In this document: positions 10,289 to 22,378 of the stretch, one piece after another
Layout: each line of letters begins with the position of its first letter
How positions within the stretch are numbered: the first letter of the stretch is position 1
From: Turnera subulata
Lineage: Eukaryota > Streptophyta > Magnoliopsida > Malpighiales > Passifloraceae
Assembly: GCA_028386065.3 (NCBI GenBank)
Contig: JAKUCV010006219.1
Coordinates: forward strand, 98,975 to 162,974
Direction: 5' to 3'
DNA length: 64,000 nt
The notes under the pieces: model-generated
Seen by the model: only the letters and a program-made list of their open reading frames with translations
The model's database searches: none
Told to the model about the DNA's origin: nothing
Made by a program: the position numbers and the translations under genes

Positions 10289-12939
10289 TCAGGCCATAAT
10301 CTGTAACAACTCCTCATACTTTTTCTTTTGAAAGAGAGTTCATCACACATAAGTTCACCACCATAAAGGAGAAACATAAAGAAGTCACAAACAATTGAGG
10401 TACGTCCATTGTATCAGCAAAGCTGAAAGACGGCTACAGAATCAGAACGATGAGCAGCAGACTGCATCAGATGTAAATACTTGTCTTATATCATGAAAGA
10501 AATATGGAGGGTTATGGAGGGCTTTCTCCAACTGGTCTCACTCTAACACGAAAGCATGCTAGAAAAATATTGCAAAGTGTAGAATTCCTTCATGAAAAAC
10601 TTGCTAGTAAGGTGAATGTACTGCTTTCTACTGCTATGATCAGGATTGAAAAATGGCACCCTGCTCACCTGGAAAGCTTTCAAGAGAGAATGATATTCCC
10701 TTTGCTCTGCCATTGCTGTAGCATACCTATTCTTTAGAGCATCATAAGCATTTTGCTCTTCCTCGAGCCCACTTTGCACCTTTTGCAGCTTCTGAAGGAT
10801 GGACAAAGCAGTGTTAATTAACCTCTTAAACCATCAAATCATGTTCATGCGGAAATGCGAGCAGCGATTGGTTGAAGAATGAAATCATATATGCCTCATA
10901 TTAAATTGGTCTGAACTCCGACCTCCTCCATTTTTTGAAGAGAAAAGCAAAGAAACGGATAAAATACAAGTAGTTCACACTCCTTAGAACAAGCAAACTT
11001 CCAGGTGCAGTAAACCAAGCACCTTAATAACTATTACTCAAACAACGTACAGTACATGTTCATATCACATACTATTATGCATAGATACTTTAGCAAGTAT
11101 CACTAGCTGCACCATCGATGTTCAGGGACTCAAAGGCAAAGCCATGATGCTAACTAATACTAATTTAAGCTGCAAAATTCATTTACCAAGACCATATAGG
11201 AGAGAAGCTCAAAAATACCTGTTGGGTGCTCTTCACTATTCCTTCCATGGAATCAATCAGTTTCATGCGACCATCAGGACTCATAATGGCACTCTGAAAC
11301 TGTAAAAGTTACATGCAAAGCAATCGAATACTGGAGAATGAGTTAGCCTGTATACATGAATATCATACATGTTCGGAATTCCAAATTTTGAAGGAATGTA
11401 ACAAACTGAAATGAATATAGGGCTTCGGTTGAATAAGATTGTAACAAAGCTGTGGGCAGATGTTAGTTTATGATGTTAAAGGATATTAATATCATTTTGG
11501 TTACCAATAAAATCAAACTTTTTCCGTGCATCATTTTTATCCTTAAAATGACAGGTGACGACCAGAAGGACAGAAAATACGACTTTAAAAGCCATCAACC
11601 AGCCATAAAGTATTTAACCAACACAATAAGAATATGCTATAGATTCCGAAAAGAGCATTATCATTGATCATGAAAAGGGTATTTAAGCAATTGAATACAA
11701 CTTCAAGTACACCTCTATTAGTCCAAGCTATACCTGTGAACTGATTGAATTCAATAATGAGGTTTCCTTTAGCATCATTTCTTTAATCTCCAAAAGAGCA
11801 TTGTAAGTAGCATAATATTTGCGAGTCTCTCGATGTTTTTCCTGTACAGTAGCAAACAGCGAATAGAAGGTCCTGTTATTTAGAGAAAGCAAACTCCAGG
11901 TGAAAGCTAACAATCCAACAGGCCAGAGCATCTTGAACCTGGATATGAGCATTCAGTTCTGCTGAACGGCATTCATACCTGAAAAGAGAGTACAGACACA
12001 GAGCAAACTTTCACAGTAAATCTGATAGAGAAGACCACAGACCAAGATTGCTCTATCTCATTCTTGATCAAACATTTTATAAGAGATTGCTAATCTCACA
12101 GTCCACAGACCAAAACCAACAAAATATACCATAAGATCTACAAAGCAATGTGAGTACAATAAAACCAAATCAGGGTAATGAACCCACATACTGGATGAGC
12201 TCTGATTGGGTTGGAACATCATCAATCTTTCGCTTTATGGATAATTCCGCTCGCAAACTGGCAGACAGTTCCTATAACCAAAAAAAAAAAAAGTTAAAAA
12301 TGGCATAAACTACACTGTACCATTGGGATCATCATAAAATTAACACCTTCTTAGCTGAATTTAGCATCTCAACCGATTCCCCCAATAACCGATCGAAATC
12401 CACCGATAGACTCTCGGTGCTCCAATCCGCCGCTGCTTTTTCCTCCAATTGGGAAACATCCGCCTCCAATTCACACCGACGGGCATCAGAATCAGATCGC
12501 AAAACAGACTCTTCCTTTTCCAAACCCTACAGATAAAAAAGGACTTGCAATCAACTTCTCCTAACCCCTAACACAATCAAATTCACACTATAAAAAAAGC
12601 ATACTTTTGTGGAGGTGGCACCTTTAGTGACGCCAAGAGCGATACCAATTTCTCCACATCGACACTCTCCTTCTCACTGATCCTTTCCCGTAATCGCTGC
12701 AATTCGTTCAGTGTGGTAGCCTTTCTCTGATTCTAAACGACCCCAAAAATTAAATTCAAGTAAGAATAGGAGTAATAATAATAATAATAAAAGATGAACA
12801 GAAATCTGCGACAGAAAAATGAAGTCGAAATTTAGATTAAAGGTCACATAAAATGGTAGATGACCTGTTCTTCCAGAGTGGAATTTAGTTTCTGTACTGA
12901 AGTTCTTGCATTCTGTAATTCCAGTTCAAGTTGATCCAT
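10289..12939 (-). CDS. coiled-coil protein related to the C-terminal part of CCDC93
   Basis: Eight exons join in phase with GT...AG introns: 12865-12939, 12622-12732, 12347-12526, 12192-12271, 11939-11978, 11734-11841, 11219-11299 and 10669-10791. They give 266 residues. A last short exon at about 10289-10318 (YEELLQIMA, stop) is a guess; with it the protein has about 275 residues. The product is almost wholly heptad-like coiled coil. The segment ELIQYECR...NAHIQEKHRETRKYY...LLEIKEM...SLLNSISSQFQSAIMSP aligns with the end of animal CCDC93, a subunit of the CCC complex in endosomal recycling. The animal protein's N-terminal domain is absent, and a stop lies 24 bases before the chosen ATG. Arabidopsis At4g32560 (annotated paramyosin-related) is, from memory, a similar short protein beside LEUNIG. 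The role in plants is inferred. Confidence 0.75.
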
Positions 12940-13884
12940 CAAAGCCAGTCTGCTGCTCGTCCGTCTATTTTTCACACAATAAAGCTAAAAAGCGTTAAAA
13001 CAGTAGAGAATAATAACAGATTAAGGGCGGCAAACGAATGGGTGTTTTTGGAGAATGGGGTAATAGACGATTCCAATCATTTATTCTTTTTTTATAAAGA
13101 AAAAGCACACGTCATTACCGGAAAACCGTAATTTTGGGTGACTCAGGAATGCTAATGTAACTCATGGTTTTACTTTTAATCCTACGTTTTTTTAAGTCTT
13201 AACAACTGTATGGTGCTCACTGCATATCATAGAAAATCTATGACTTTATGTAATGGCCTATGTTTTGATTAAAAAAAAAAAAAAAGGATAGATCTTAGAC
13301 TTATTCCGGATTATGTTCAGTCGGCGGTTAATTTCATATGTTGTTTCTCTTTGAAACGAGGTGGTTAAGGTTTAAGTAAGCCAAGCTTATGGGGCAATAA
13401 CTATATATCAGGCTTGTTAATACAAATTTCTTACACCTGCAGTGATCAGAATTCGAATATATATAAATAAGCAGATTTGTTCTATTCCACTATCTACAAC
13501 TGACTGCAAATTGCATTCACAAATTACGTTTGCATTTTGGCAAACCGAATTCTGCAAAGAAAGCATTTTCATCATTAAATCATAGTCAACAGTTAGAACA
13601 AAGCTTCAGTCACGTCCCACACCAATAGGTTGCGTTGTTGGGAACTTCCTCTAGCCTAAGATTAGTTTCACCGACTAGCATATGATACAGTCCAAGAAAC
13701 GTGAAAGTTACAACATCAGTGACAGGCACAAATACAACAACAGACGATGAGGGTAAAAGGTTAGTTCTAGGCGTGCAAGGTACAAGGATCTGACAGTAAT
13801 GTGGGTACAAAGCCGGGGAATCGAAGAGTGCCCGAAGAGACATGTTAAAATCACTTGAAGGACACAGACAATTTAATAATCATG
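12940..13884. other. spacer between LEUNIG 3' end and the CCDC93-like promoter
   Basis: Both neighbours lie on the minus strand, so this 945-bp stretch should hold the LEUNIG 3' untranslated region on its right and the CCDC93-like promoter and leader on its left. No other gene is visible. An A-tract lies at about 13270-13285. Confidence 0.55.
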
Positions 13885-16800
13885 TTACTTCCATAGCTTG
13901 ACAAATTTATCGTGGCTGGCAGAAGCAACCAATCCAGTTACAGTTGATACAGACAATGCAGCAATTAGTCCTTCATGGGCCGATAGAGTCATTGTCTTGT
14001 TCTCAGTCATGTTCCAGAGCTCCAGAGACTGCGGTAAAAGGTAAAGCTGCATGTTAGAAAAGCAAGCAATACTAACAACAAAACCAGAGAATCGATGCAA
14101 AGGGGCTTCCTTGTTTAGTGTGTGTAATGATCCCAATCCCCACTTTCAACCCAAAGAACACGAAAATACTCGCCTGATAACAGCCAATGACCAGCAATGA
14201 AGGGTATGTAGGATGGAAAACGCAAGAGTGGAATTTATTGCCATTGCAACTCAAGTCATGAACACATTCTCCCTCACTCCCTGATCCGAGAGACCATACT
14301 CTGACAGAGTCCTCGCTGACAGATGCTAAGTACTCGCCAGAAGGATCCCAGCACACAGAATGGATAGGCTTTGTATGTCCCTACAGTTTGAAGTCCACAT
14401 AAAAGAGTCAGCTATTGGAAAGAGAGTCTAAGAACACAGATAGGTTTACATATGTGGCCTTCATCGGCAGTAAGTTTGGAAAAAATAAATTTGGATAATT
14501 CAAGCAGCCAGATCTAACATTACCAAGCATAACAAATACGCACGTTATACAATCAAAAAGAAGCATTGCAGCCAAAGAAATTGAATATTTTGACTCATGA
14601 CAGTCAATGTGTATGCACACCCATCACACTACCAAAGTTGTACTCGGCAGGTACAAGAAGCAGAGTTGTCATCAAAACAACTCCATTTTCTTCCTTCATA
14701 ACCCGCATTCACTTGCAATTACTTTATTACTTGTGAACCCAAACACCGAATACATCCTTGTGTCTTGATATAATTCGACGAAATTACAGTTGGACATTCA
14801 AACTTGTGGTCTATGTACTTGGTATTCTCGTATTTTCCAAGTCATCCTCGCATCTTCATTTTATTCCAGAACTAGTGTCAAGTACCTAACATACTATGCA
14901 GGGTACATGAGAGAGTGTTCTAACTTTATGTCCACAAAGTTGTAGGCACAATCACCATAAGGTACAAGCATTATGGTAACAGTGATGATTTAGGAACTAT
15001 CTTGTTTTCAATGACACCAGAAGGTAGAAAGATGAAAATGTTACATTCACCTGTAATGAATCTGGAAGGTAAGATAAAAGAAATAGTCAAAAACCTGTAA
15101 TGAATGCCGGCAAGCTTGGGTCTCAACATCCAATATAGATACAACATTTTCAGCTGCTGCAGCAAGGTACCTTCCCAGACGAGGTTGAAATCTCATCTGA
15201 GCCATACCACCCTAATCCATGCAAAATTGTCAGTGTTTCTTTCCCCCTCATATCCCATCTCTCATAGATTGCAAAAAAGAATAAGGTGTCAACAAAACTG
15301 AAATTATATACAAAGTAACGCATAGCTTTCTACCTTGAACACTCTTGCACAGCTACCATTAGTGATACTCCAATATCTTATTTCACCATCCCCATCACAA
15401 GAACAAATCAGGTCATCTTTATTTGGATGGAAATCTAGTGACATAACAGTGGCAGAGTGTCCCGTAAAAGTACGCAACGAGTAACCAGGCTGCAAAACCA
15501 TTGCAAAATTATATAATAAACACAGAGAATCTAGCATACATGAAAAAAGCAACACATGAATAAAGAAAAAAGGGCAATCTTTAGGTGGAAAGTAGATCCG
15601 AATTCTACTGTGGTTTTACAAGAACAGAACAGATTTATGCTAGTGATCTATGAGTTCCAAATCAATCGACGTAGCTTTTAGCGGCAAGTAGGCAATGTCC
15701 GTAGCCGGGGTGTGAGGTAGCATACCAACCTCCCGTTTCTTTTTTCTTTTTTTGGCTTATTAAATCTGTAACCAGCATGAATGGTAAGAAATCCCCAAGG
15801 TAGGATATAGTAACACAGGTTGCTCATAGGAAACTTACAATAATAAAATTCCAGCACTTAGGACAGCTTATAGTAAGATATCACATAGGCAGGATAAGGT
15901 AACACAAATTGCTCTTAGGAAAGTTTAAAGTTATGCATCTCACACATTTTCCTAATTAAGAAACCCTAACAACTAAAAACTAAAGCATATAAACTGAATT
16001 ATACATATGAAAGCTTAGTAGTCTCCAAATTCCTGTCATTATTACCCTCTGCTATAGTAGTTTTTAAAATTCTTAAAATGCATCTTTAACAAAGATAACA
16101 CCAAAATGCATTCAACAACTCTTGGCTTAGTTTGAGCGATGAAGCTATCTCTATTTCTCGAGGATTTAGTTTTTTAATTACACATGTGTATGTTGCCTAA
16201 TCTGTCATGTTACCTTCCTTTCAGCTGCAATTAAGTATACACCCCTGCATCCCCTCCATAACATATGGCAAAAACACCCTTTTCAAGTTAATTAGTATCC
16301 TATCTAGGAAAACAACCATCAGTCACGTTTCAACTTCTTGTCAACTGGTAACTGACGAGTGCAAAAGAGAAAAAGTTTATTACATGGATGCTCGAGCTAG
16401 TAAAATCAATAATGTGATAACGTGCTCCATGTTTCCTCGTGAAGAGGACTGAATTTCTTTCAGCTATCACGAGGACATTGATTTCACAGCAATCAAATGC
16501 TATGAGTAGATAAAAGAGTGGAACTCAATCCTAGCCCCCAAACCTTACAATCCTAGAGAACAAATGATGTCTAACTCCATATGCACAAACCATCAGTGCT
16601 GAAGCAATTGATAGCAAAAAAGATACAAAAACTATAAAAGAATGGTATAAATTCAATCTACAACATTAAATCTCATGAAACTGCCGACATAAGATGCATG
16701 TATGTTGCAAAAGCATAACGTAAGAAAATCATTTACAAAGAGTGGGAGAAAAAGTTGCGATGGTCAAAATGAAAGAACAAGTTTACTGACATTGTCAGCA

Positions 16801-19800
16801 TCCCAGACCCTGACAGTCTTGTCGAATGAAGATGTTGCAAGGCGTGGCATGCTCGGACTGAAACGGATGTCGGTAATCAAAGATGAGTGTTCCTCAAGGG
16901 TACTCTTTGGCTTCAAACTATCGGCATACCACAATACAGCCTGTATCATAGAATATCAGACTAAAAGATTTAATTAAACTTTTTCGAGTATAGATTAGAC
17001 AAAAAGAAATATCCTCCCAGCACTTTTAAGCAATTACAAAGGTCGAAGAAAACCAAATTTTTGGTACAAATCAGAATTTCTGTTACATGTTCCAGAAACT
17101 TTAACAGTTACTAAAATGAAAGTGTGATCAAATTCTCTAGCACATATTTAGTGCTCTATCTCAGAAAATTATTTTCTTTCCTTTATAAGATTTAAACCAC
17201 CAGTCATGCTAAGCCTACCTTTTTATCATGGCCACCACTGGCAAGCAATTTTCCATCTGATGAGAAGTGGCAACAGACCACTTTGCTTGTACTTGCTCTA
17301 ACAGAACTAACTTCAGTAAATGTGAACCCTGAAAAATTGTCCCTCAAGTGAATAATAGCTGAAAAGACAGGGCCACACTCAAATAAAGAAGTTCCCCACA
17401 TTTACAACACAGTTCATGAGTGAAGGGTCAGATGATGCTTATCCATGACAGAATAAGGTTTTTTTTTCGTGTTTGATGATTATTTGTTTTTTCACTGTTC
17501 AAAGTAGCCGTAGGTTGAAATAGAAATAATCCTCCGTAATTACTGCATATACAATCAATCGTAGCCTACATGAGAAAACCAGCAAGAAGCTAAACATGAT
17601 ACGGGAAAGAAACTAAAGGGAAAGAGGTCAACCAGTCATGATCAGTAAATTAGTCTGTATGCACACCTTTGCTCACATCCATACAGCGAGGGACTGTATC
17701 TCTGGGATCATTATCATCATGAGATAAAAAAGAATCCACATTGTCCTCAATAGATCCATCTTCCACAAAGCGATCCATGTCAGCCTGCAATTCAATATCT
17801 TTATCATCCCACTGCCAAAATGGAATGGCAATGAGAATTTCAAGCAAGGAATTTTGAATTCCTTCACCAATACAAAAAGATGAACCATCAACTCACCAAC
17901 TGATTGGATGGTGATGTAAGAGTGCCTGCGCCCTCAGTACCAAACATCATTAGAGGCTTGGAAGAACCACCACTATGAGGCAAAGCGGGCATCGAGATCA
18001 CGTCCCCTGGTGTATGAGTTGAGGGTGTCGAGGGTGCAGAACTTGGGGAAGGTCCCGCTGTGTTTGCAGTTCCTGAGCTGTTGGCAGGACCTGAAGATGA
18101 CACCGGCTGTTTTCTCTTCCTTCCAGTCTGGTTTTTTGAAACCTAAAATCAACAGGAAAAACCACGTTATGAACCCGGCCCTATGATGGCATTAGTACAT
18201 AGTCAATGGGTCCCACATAAAGTAACCATAGAAAACCTCAATGAGAGAAACCATTCAATGCACTGATCATAACTGAATGGAAACACATCAGGGTTTCCAT
18301 GAATGTTAAACATGAGTCTTAAAATCTCCATCTAGTAGAATGTTTATCATCAGTTTCCAAAATCAGGAGTCAATGGGCCATCTCATTAAAGTAAATAGAC
18401 TCTGGATTTTCTGGTGAGAATCATGAAAGTGATAATGCCCAAAATTACAGTCGAAGCTCAAATTACTGTATTGGCAAACAACTAATTACAATCTCAAGAG
18501 AAGCACAAGTCAATTGGACAAAACCAGAAAAACAGACCTGATCGTTTACTCGAAATGAGTTAGACATGCTACCATCTACGTTGACACTGGCAGCACCCCC
18601 CATCTTATCTTGTTGATGATGACTGTGATTTGAACTCTGGGATTGCTGATTTGAAAGAGCATGCTGAAGCTGCTGTTGCTGCTGCTGTTGTTGCGGAATG
18701 CTGTTCTGTTGTTGTTGTTGCTGCTGGTGTAACTGAGCCATCTTAACCTATGCATGCAGGGAAATAGAAAATGAAATTTGCGAAATACATGCGTACAAGA
18801 AATAGCCAAAATATGTATAATCACATAGCAAAATTTAATTAAGAAAAATATAGGACCTTCAGGAGCATCTCTGTATCCATGCGCCCAAAAAGAGGACCAC
18901 CGGCTTGTAAAGGAGATCCCACATTTGGAACCACGTCACCAACAGCATTTGCTAAGCTATCCTTCCCAAGACCCATATTCCGATTGTTGAAAAGCATTCT
19001 CATTCTTCTACTTTCGTCTGAACCAGATGGTGAAGTTAAATTTTGTTGTGCAAGCATAAGTTGTTGCTGATGTTGTGGTGTCAACATCTGCAGTTGATGA
19101 AAAGGCTGGGGAGCTTGCATAAAAGGTTTCTGTTGCTGAAGAAACCCGGTACGAAGCTGATCCAATCCCTGGCAAGAGAGTGAAGAGGTCAAGCAAATGA
19201 TCTATTGACAAAGACATTTCGGGGATAAGTTATGCATTCAAAAATGGTAGACTGCAATTCTGATGATTTAAAATAAAACAATGAACCGTAGACAACTTAC
19301 AGTAAGTGGCCATCCTTTTAAAGTCAAATTATTACCAGCTTGATTTGATCCTGGAAGAGCACAAGTACACAACTTAGTAACATACATCTCTAAGCCAATA
19401 AAAGGATGATCTATGAAATCATAGAGTCAGACCTCGCATGAGGAAGATAAGGGTATAAGATTAAGGCCAAAAGACAAACACAAGTAAATAGCAATAGCCA
19501 GAACAGAAAGAAGTAACATAACAACATACCAGGAATTCCTATCAATGACCCTTCTGGACCAGCAGCTCTGGGATTAAGTACTGGATTAATCTCACTTTTT
19601 ATATCCTGACAAAGGCAAAATTTAGAAGAAACTAGTGGTGGGAGTGTATCAAACTACTTAGATAACATCTGGAAGATTCATACCGGTGTGGAAACGGGCA
19701 GTTGCTGGTTCCGAGCCTGAACTTGTGGTGACATTCCACCAGCTGTACCATGCAACACTTGCCTGAAGGAAGATGAGATGGAACCAATAATTTGTGATCA

Positions 19801-20513
19801 ATAATAGTAGCTAACATCAAACAATATTATAAGCTCGAAATGAATAGACAACATTAGAATGTAAAACCAAATTGTATCAGTATTTGGAGATGAGAATTCA
19901 CTTCAGTTTCTTCTTACTAAAGATGAAAGATATCAGTTTCCATGAAACATCATATTTTAGCATCCTATAAAATTGGGATGAGCTGAAAAGGCATATTAGT
20001 TTCCAATGCTGTGGATAGAACAATGGTGTATCACTTCCTAGTATATGTAGATGCTCTTTGAACACATCCTCCAACTATAAAACAAAGACAGAAGAGAAAA
20101 TCACCCGGAAGGCTGCCCAGCAACTGCTGCAGACTTCAATATTGAGGCATGAGTTGGGTCCAAAAGCTGTCCCACATTCTCACCGAATCTTTGCTGTAAT
20201 AGGATTTAGAGATGATTGTAGAAATCAAAATTTGAAAAGCGGTATGAATATCTCCCAGCTATCATTTCTTATCTCAAAAGTAACAATTAGTGAAAAATTC
20301 CAGACCTTCATTGTTGCATCAGCCAAAGAATCCCTCTCTATAGGTAGCTTTAATCTTTCCTCATACATTTTTGTAGCCAATGCATTTGCAGTACCAGGAT
20401 TTTGACGCAAAAGAGGGTCATTTCCCACAAGCCCATTTGCACTACCATTTATAAGGTGACCACCATCTCTTCGCTGCTGCTGCTGTTGCATCGGAGGCTG
20501 CTGCTGTTGCTGT

Positions 20514-20551
<38 letters not shown>

Positions 20552-20708
20552 TTGCTGTTGTTGCTGCTGTTGCTGTTGTTGCTGCTGCTGTTGCTGTTGT
20601 TGTTGTTGCTGCTGTTGTTGTTGAGCATGCCTCTGCAAGAGGAGCTGTTGCATCTGCATTTGTTGTTGTTGCTGCTGCTGTTGCTGTTGATGTTGTGGTT
20701 GTTGAGCT

Positions 20709-20746
<38 letters not shown>

Positions 20747-22378
20747 CTGCTCCCTTGCTTTAATCAATTGCGTCTGAAATTTGAATGCACAAAAATTTTC
20801 ATATCCATCTCTACAAATTGCAACAGCTTTTGAGGCCAGTATCAGTGTTAAAGGAACGGAACAGACAATTAAATAACTCTTTCACTTTGAGGCTGACACA
20901 ACTTAACAAAACCCTAAAGCAATTCTATGCAAGTTGGCTGAACACCTACCATGATGCTTGCAACAAGTTCATCAAACAGCCAATCTAAATGTGGTTAAGC
21001 TTTCTGCAAGTTCTTGCACCACAGAAGACTTGCATCCTTCTATAGATGTAAACAGGCCAATACGACAAAGTATCATAGCTTCCAGGCAAGGATTTAGCTC
21101 ATTAAAAGGAAAGGGCAATGCTTGCTTAGCTTTTTGTAAATTCAAGTCCTAAGAAAATTATTCTAAGAACCAAAAATTAGTTTAAGACTTCTGAGGCTGC
21201 ACTAACATCCTGAGAAAAATTGCCTGAAAAAAAGTTAACTACTTTCTTCTCCCATAAGACTATCAAAACGTAAAAATGGACATGCAAAAAAACGTTAGTG
21301 AGAGAAAGAGAAAGAACAGAGCAGAAAAATATCTCAATTTAACCTCGATATAAGATGCAGCAACTTCTGAGTGCTTCTCATTAGTCCTAGCTATGAATAT
21401 GTCCCAGAAAACGGACCACCATTCAAACAGAAAGCCTCCCGGTGCATCGATAGCTGGAAATCCGGAGTCAAAATGAAAACAACTCAAAAGTTTGACTATG
21501 AAGATTAATAGAAAATACTCGTGAATAACACAAGTGAAACGGCTTCTTCTCCAGAATAAACAATCCTGAAATACTTGCCTACTGGATCAGAAGAAACTTT
21601 GCCTTCAGCTTGAAATGCCTGAGCAGAAGCTTTCAAATCCCTCTTTACTAGATAATCATGGATGTAGACATCTAGCCTGTTGAATTCATTGACAAAATAC
21701 AGCACTTGGCATCATTTGTTGAGGAGTAAAAGAAAAGAGAAAAGAACATTCATCCAGCCCAGGAGCTGCAAACATTATCAGCACGGAACAACCAAACAGG
21801 CCCACCAAATTTTTGACAGAGTCTTTTAAACCCAAACCAGAAATATCAGATGCTTAATGCTATATCCAACCGAGGGAGACAAACCAGCAAAAAAGTAACA
21901 AAAACCATTAGTATTTTGTTTCCAGCTTAGCCATATTCTCAGAATAATAGACGTACTTAACAGACAACACCAGGGACAGAAATAATTCAGACTCCAAATA
22001 ACAAAATCAACAACCACTTGTCTAGAAATCGGATGTGTAAAACAGTAGAAATAAAAATTTCAGATTATACATCGAAAACCAACTTCCAAACAACTTGAAA
22101 CAAAGAGATTAAAACTTCAGTAGAATATTAAATTTCAAGAATGTAAATGCAGAAAAAAAAAAGAAAAACAAAACTTGAGTGCAGAAACTAAAAGAAGGGG
22201 CTAAACCCAGAAAAAATCCCAGTACCCATAACCAAATCAAGGAGAAAGTACATTACGACAGAGGAGGGGGAAAGAAAATAAAACCCAGTAGAGAAAATAG
22301 TATCGACAAGAAGAGAAACTGAAGCAACAAGCAAAACAGGGCTTACATTTTATCAGCTTCCCAGTTGGTTTGAGACAT
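13885..22378 (-). CDS. LUG: transcriptional co-repressor LEUNIG
   Basis: Eighteen exons join in phase to 923 residues (Arabidopsis LUG is about 930): 22347-22378, 21579-21676, 21344-21453, 20306-20773, 20105-20193, 19684-19762, 19530-19605, 19301-19350, 18857-19168, 18538-18747, 17897-18142, 17667-17784, 17219-17328, 16791-16940, 15334-15489, 15095-15211, 14174-14380 and 13885-14028. The LUFS domain (LisH plus flank, residues 1-88) starts [20 protein letters not shown] and includes [14 protein letters not shown] Gln-rich centre and an [20 protein letters not shown] linker follow. The C-terminal 290 residues form seven WD40 repeats ending KFVKLWK. LUG works in the nucleus with SEUSS-type adaptors to repress floral homeotic and other genes. 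Introns 2 and 17 use GC donors. Leader exons before 22378 may exist but were not fixed. Confidence 0.96.
20498..20623 (-). repeat. CAG/CAA tract coding 42 consecutive Gln in LEUNIG
   Basis: In exon 4 of LEUNIG the minus strand encodes 42 Gln in a row (residues 131-172) using mixed CAG and CAA codons. Shorter Gln runs flank it on both sides. A Gln-rich region is normal for LUG, but the pure run is long and likely to vary in length between individuals. The opposite strand shows a poly-Leu open frame that is only a shadow. Confidence 0.9.

Noticed and set aside
20402..20833. Long poly-Leu open frame on the plus strand
   Set aside because: It is the complement of the LEUNIG polyglutamine tract and has no independent support.
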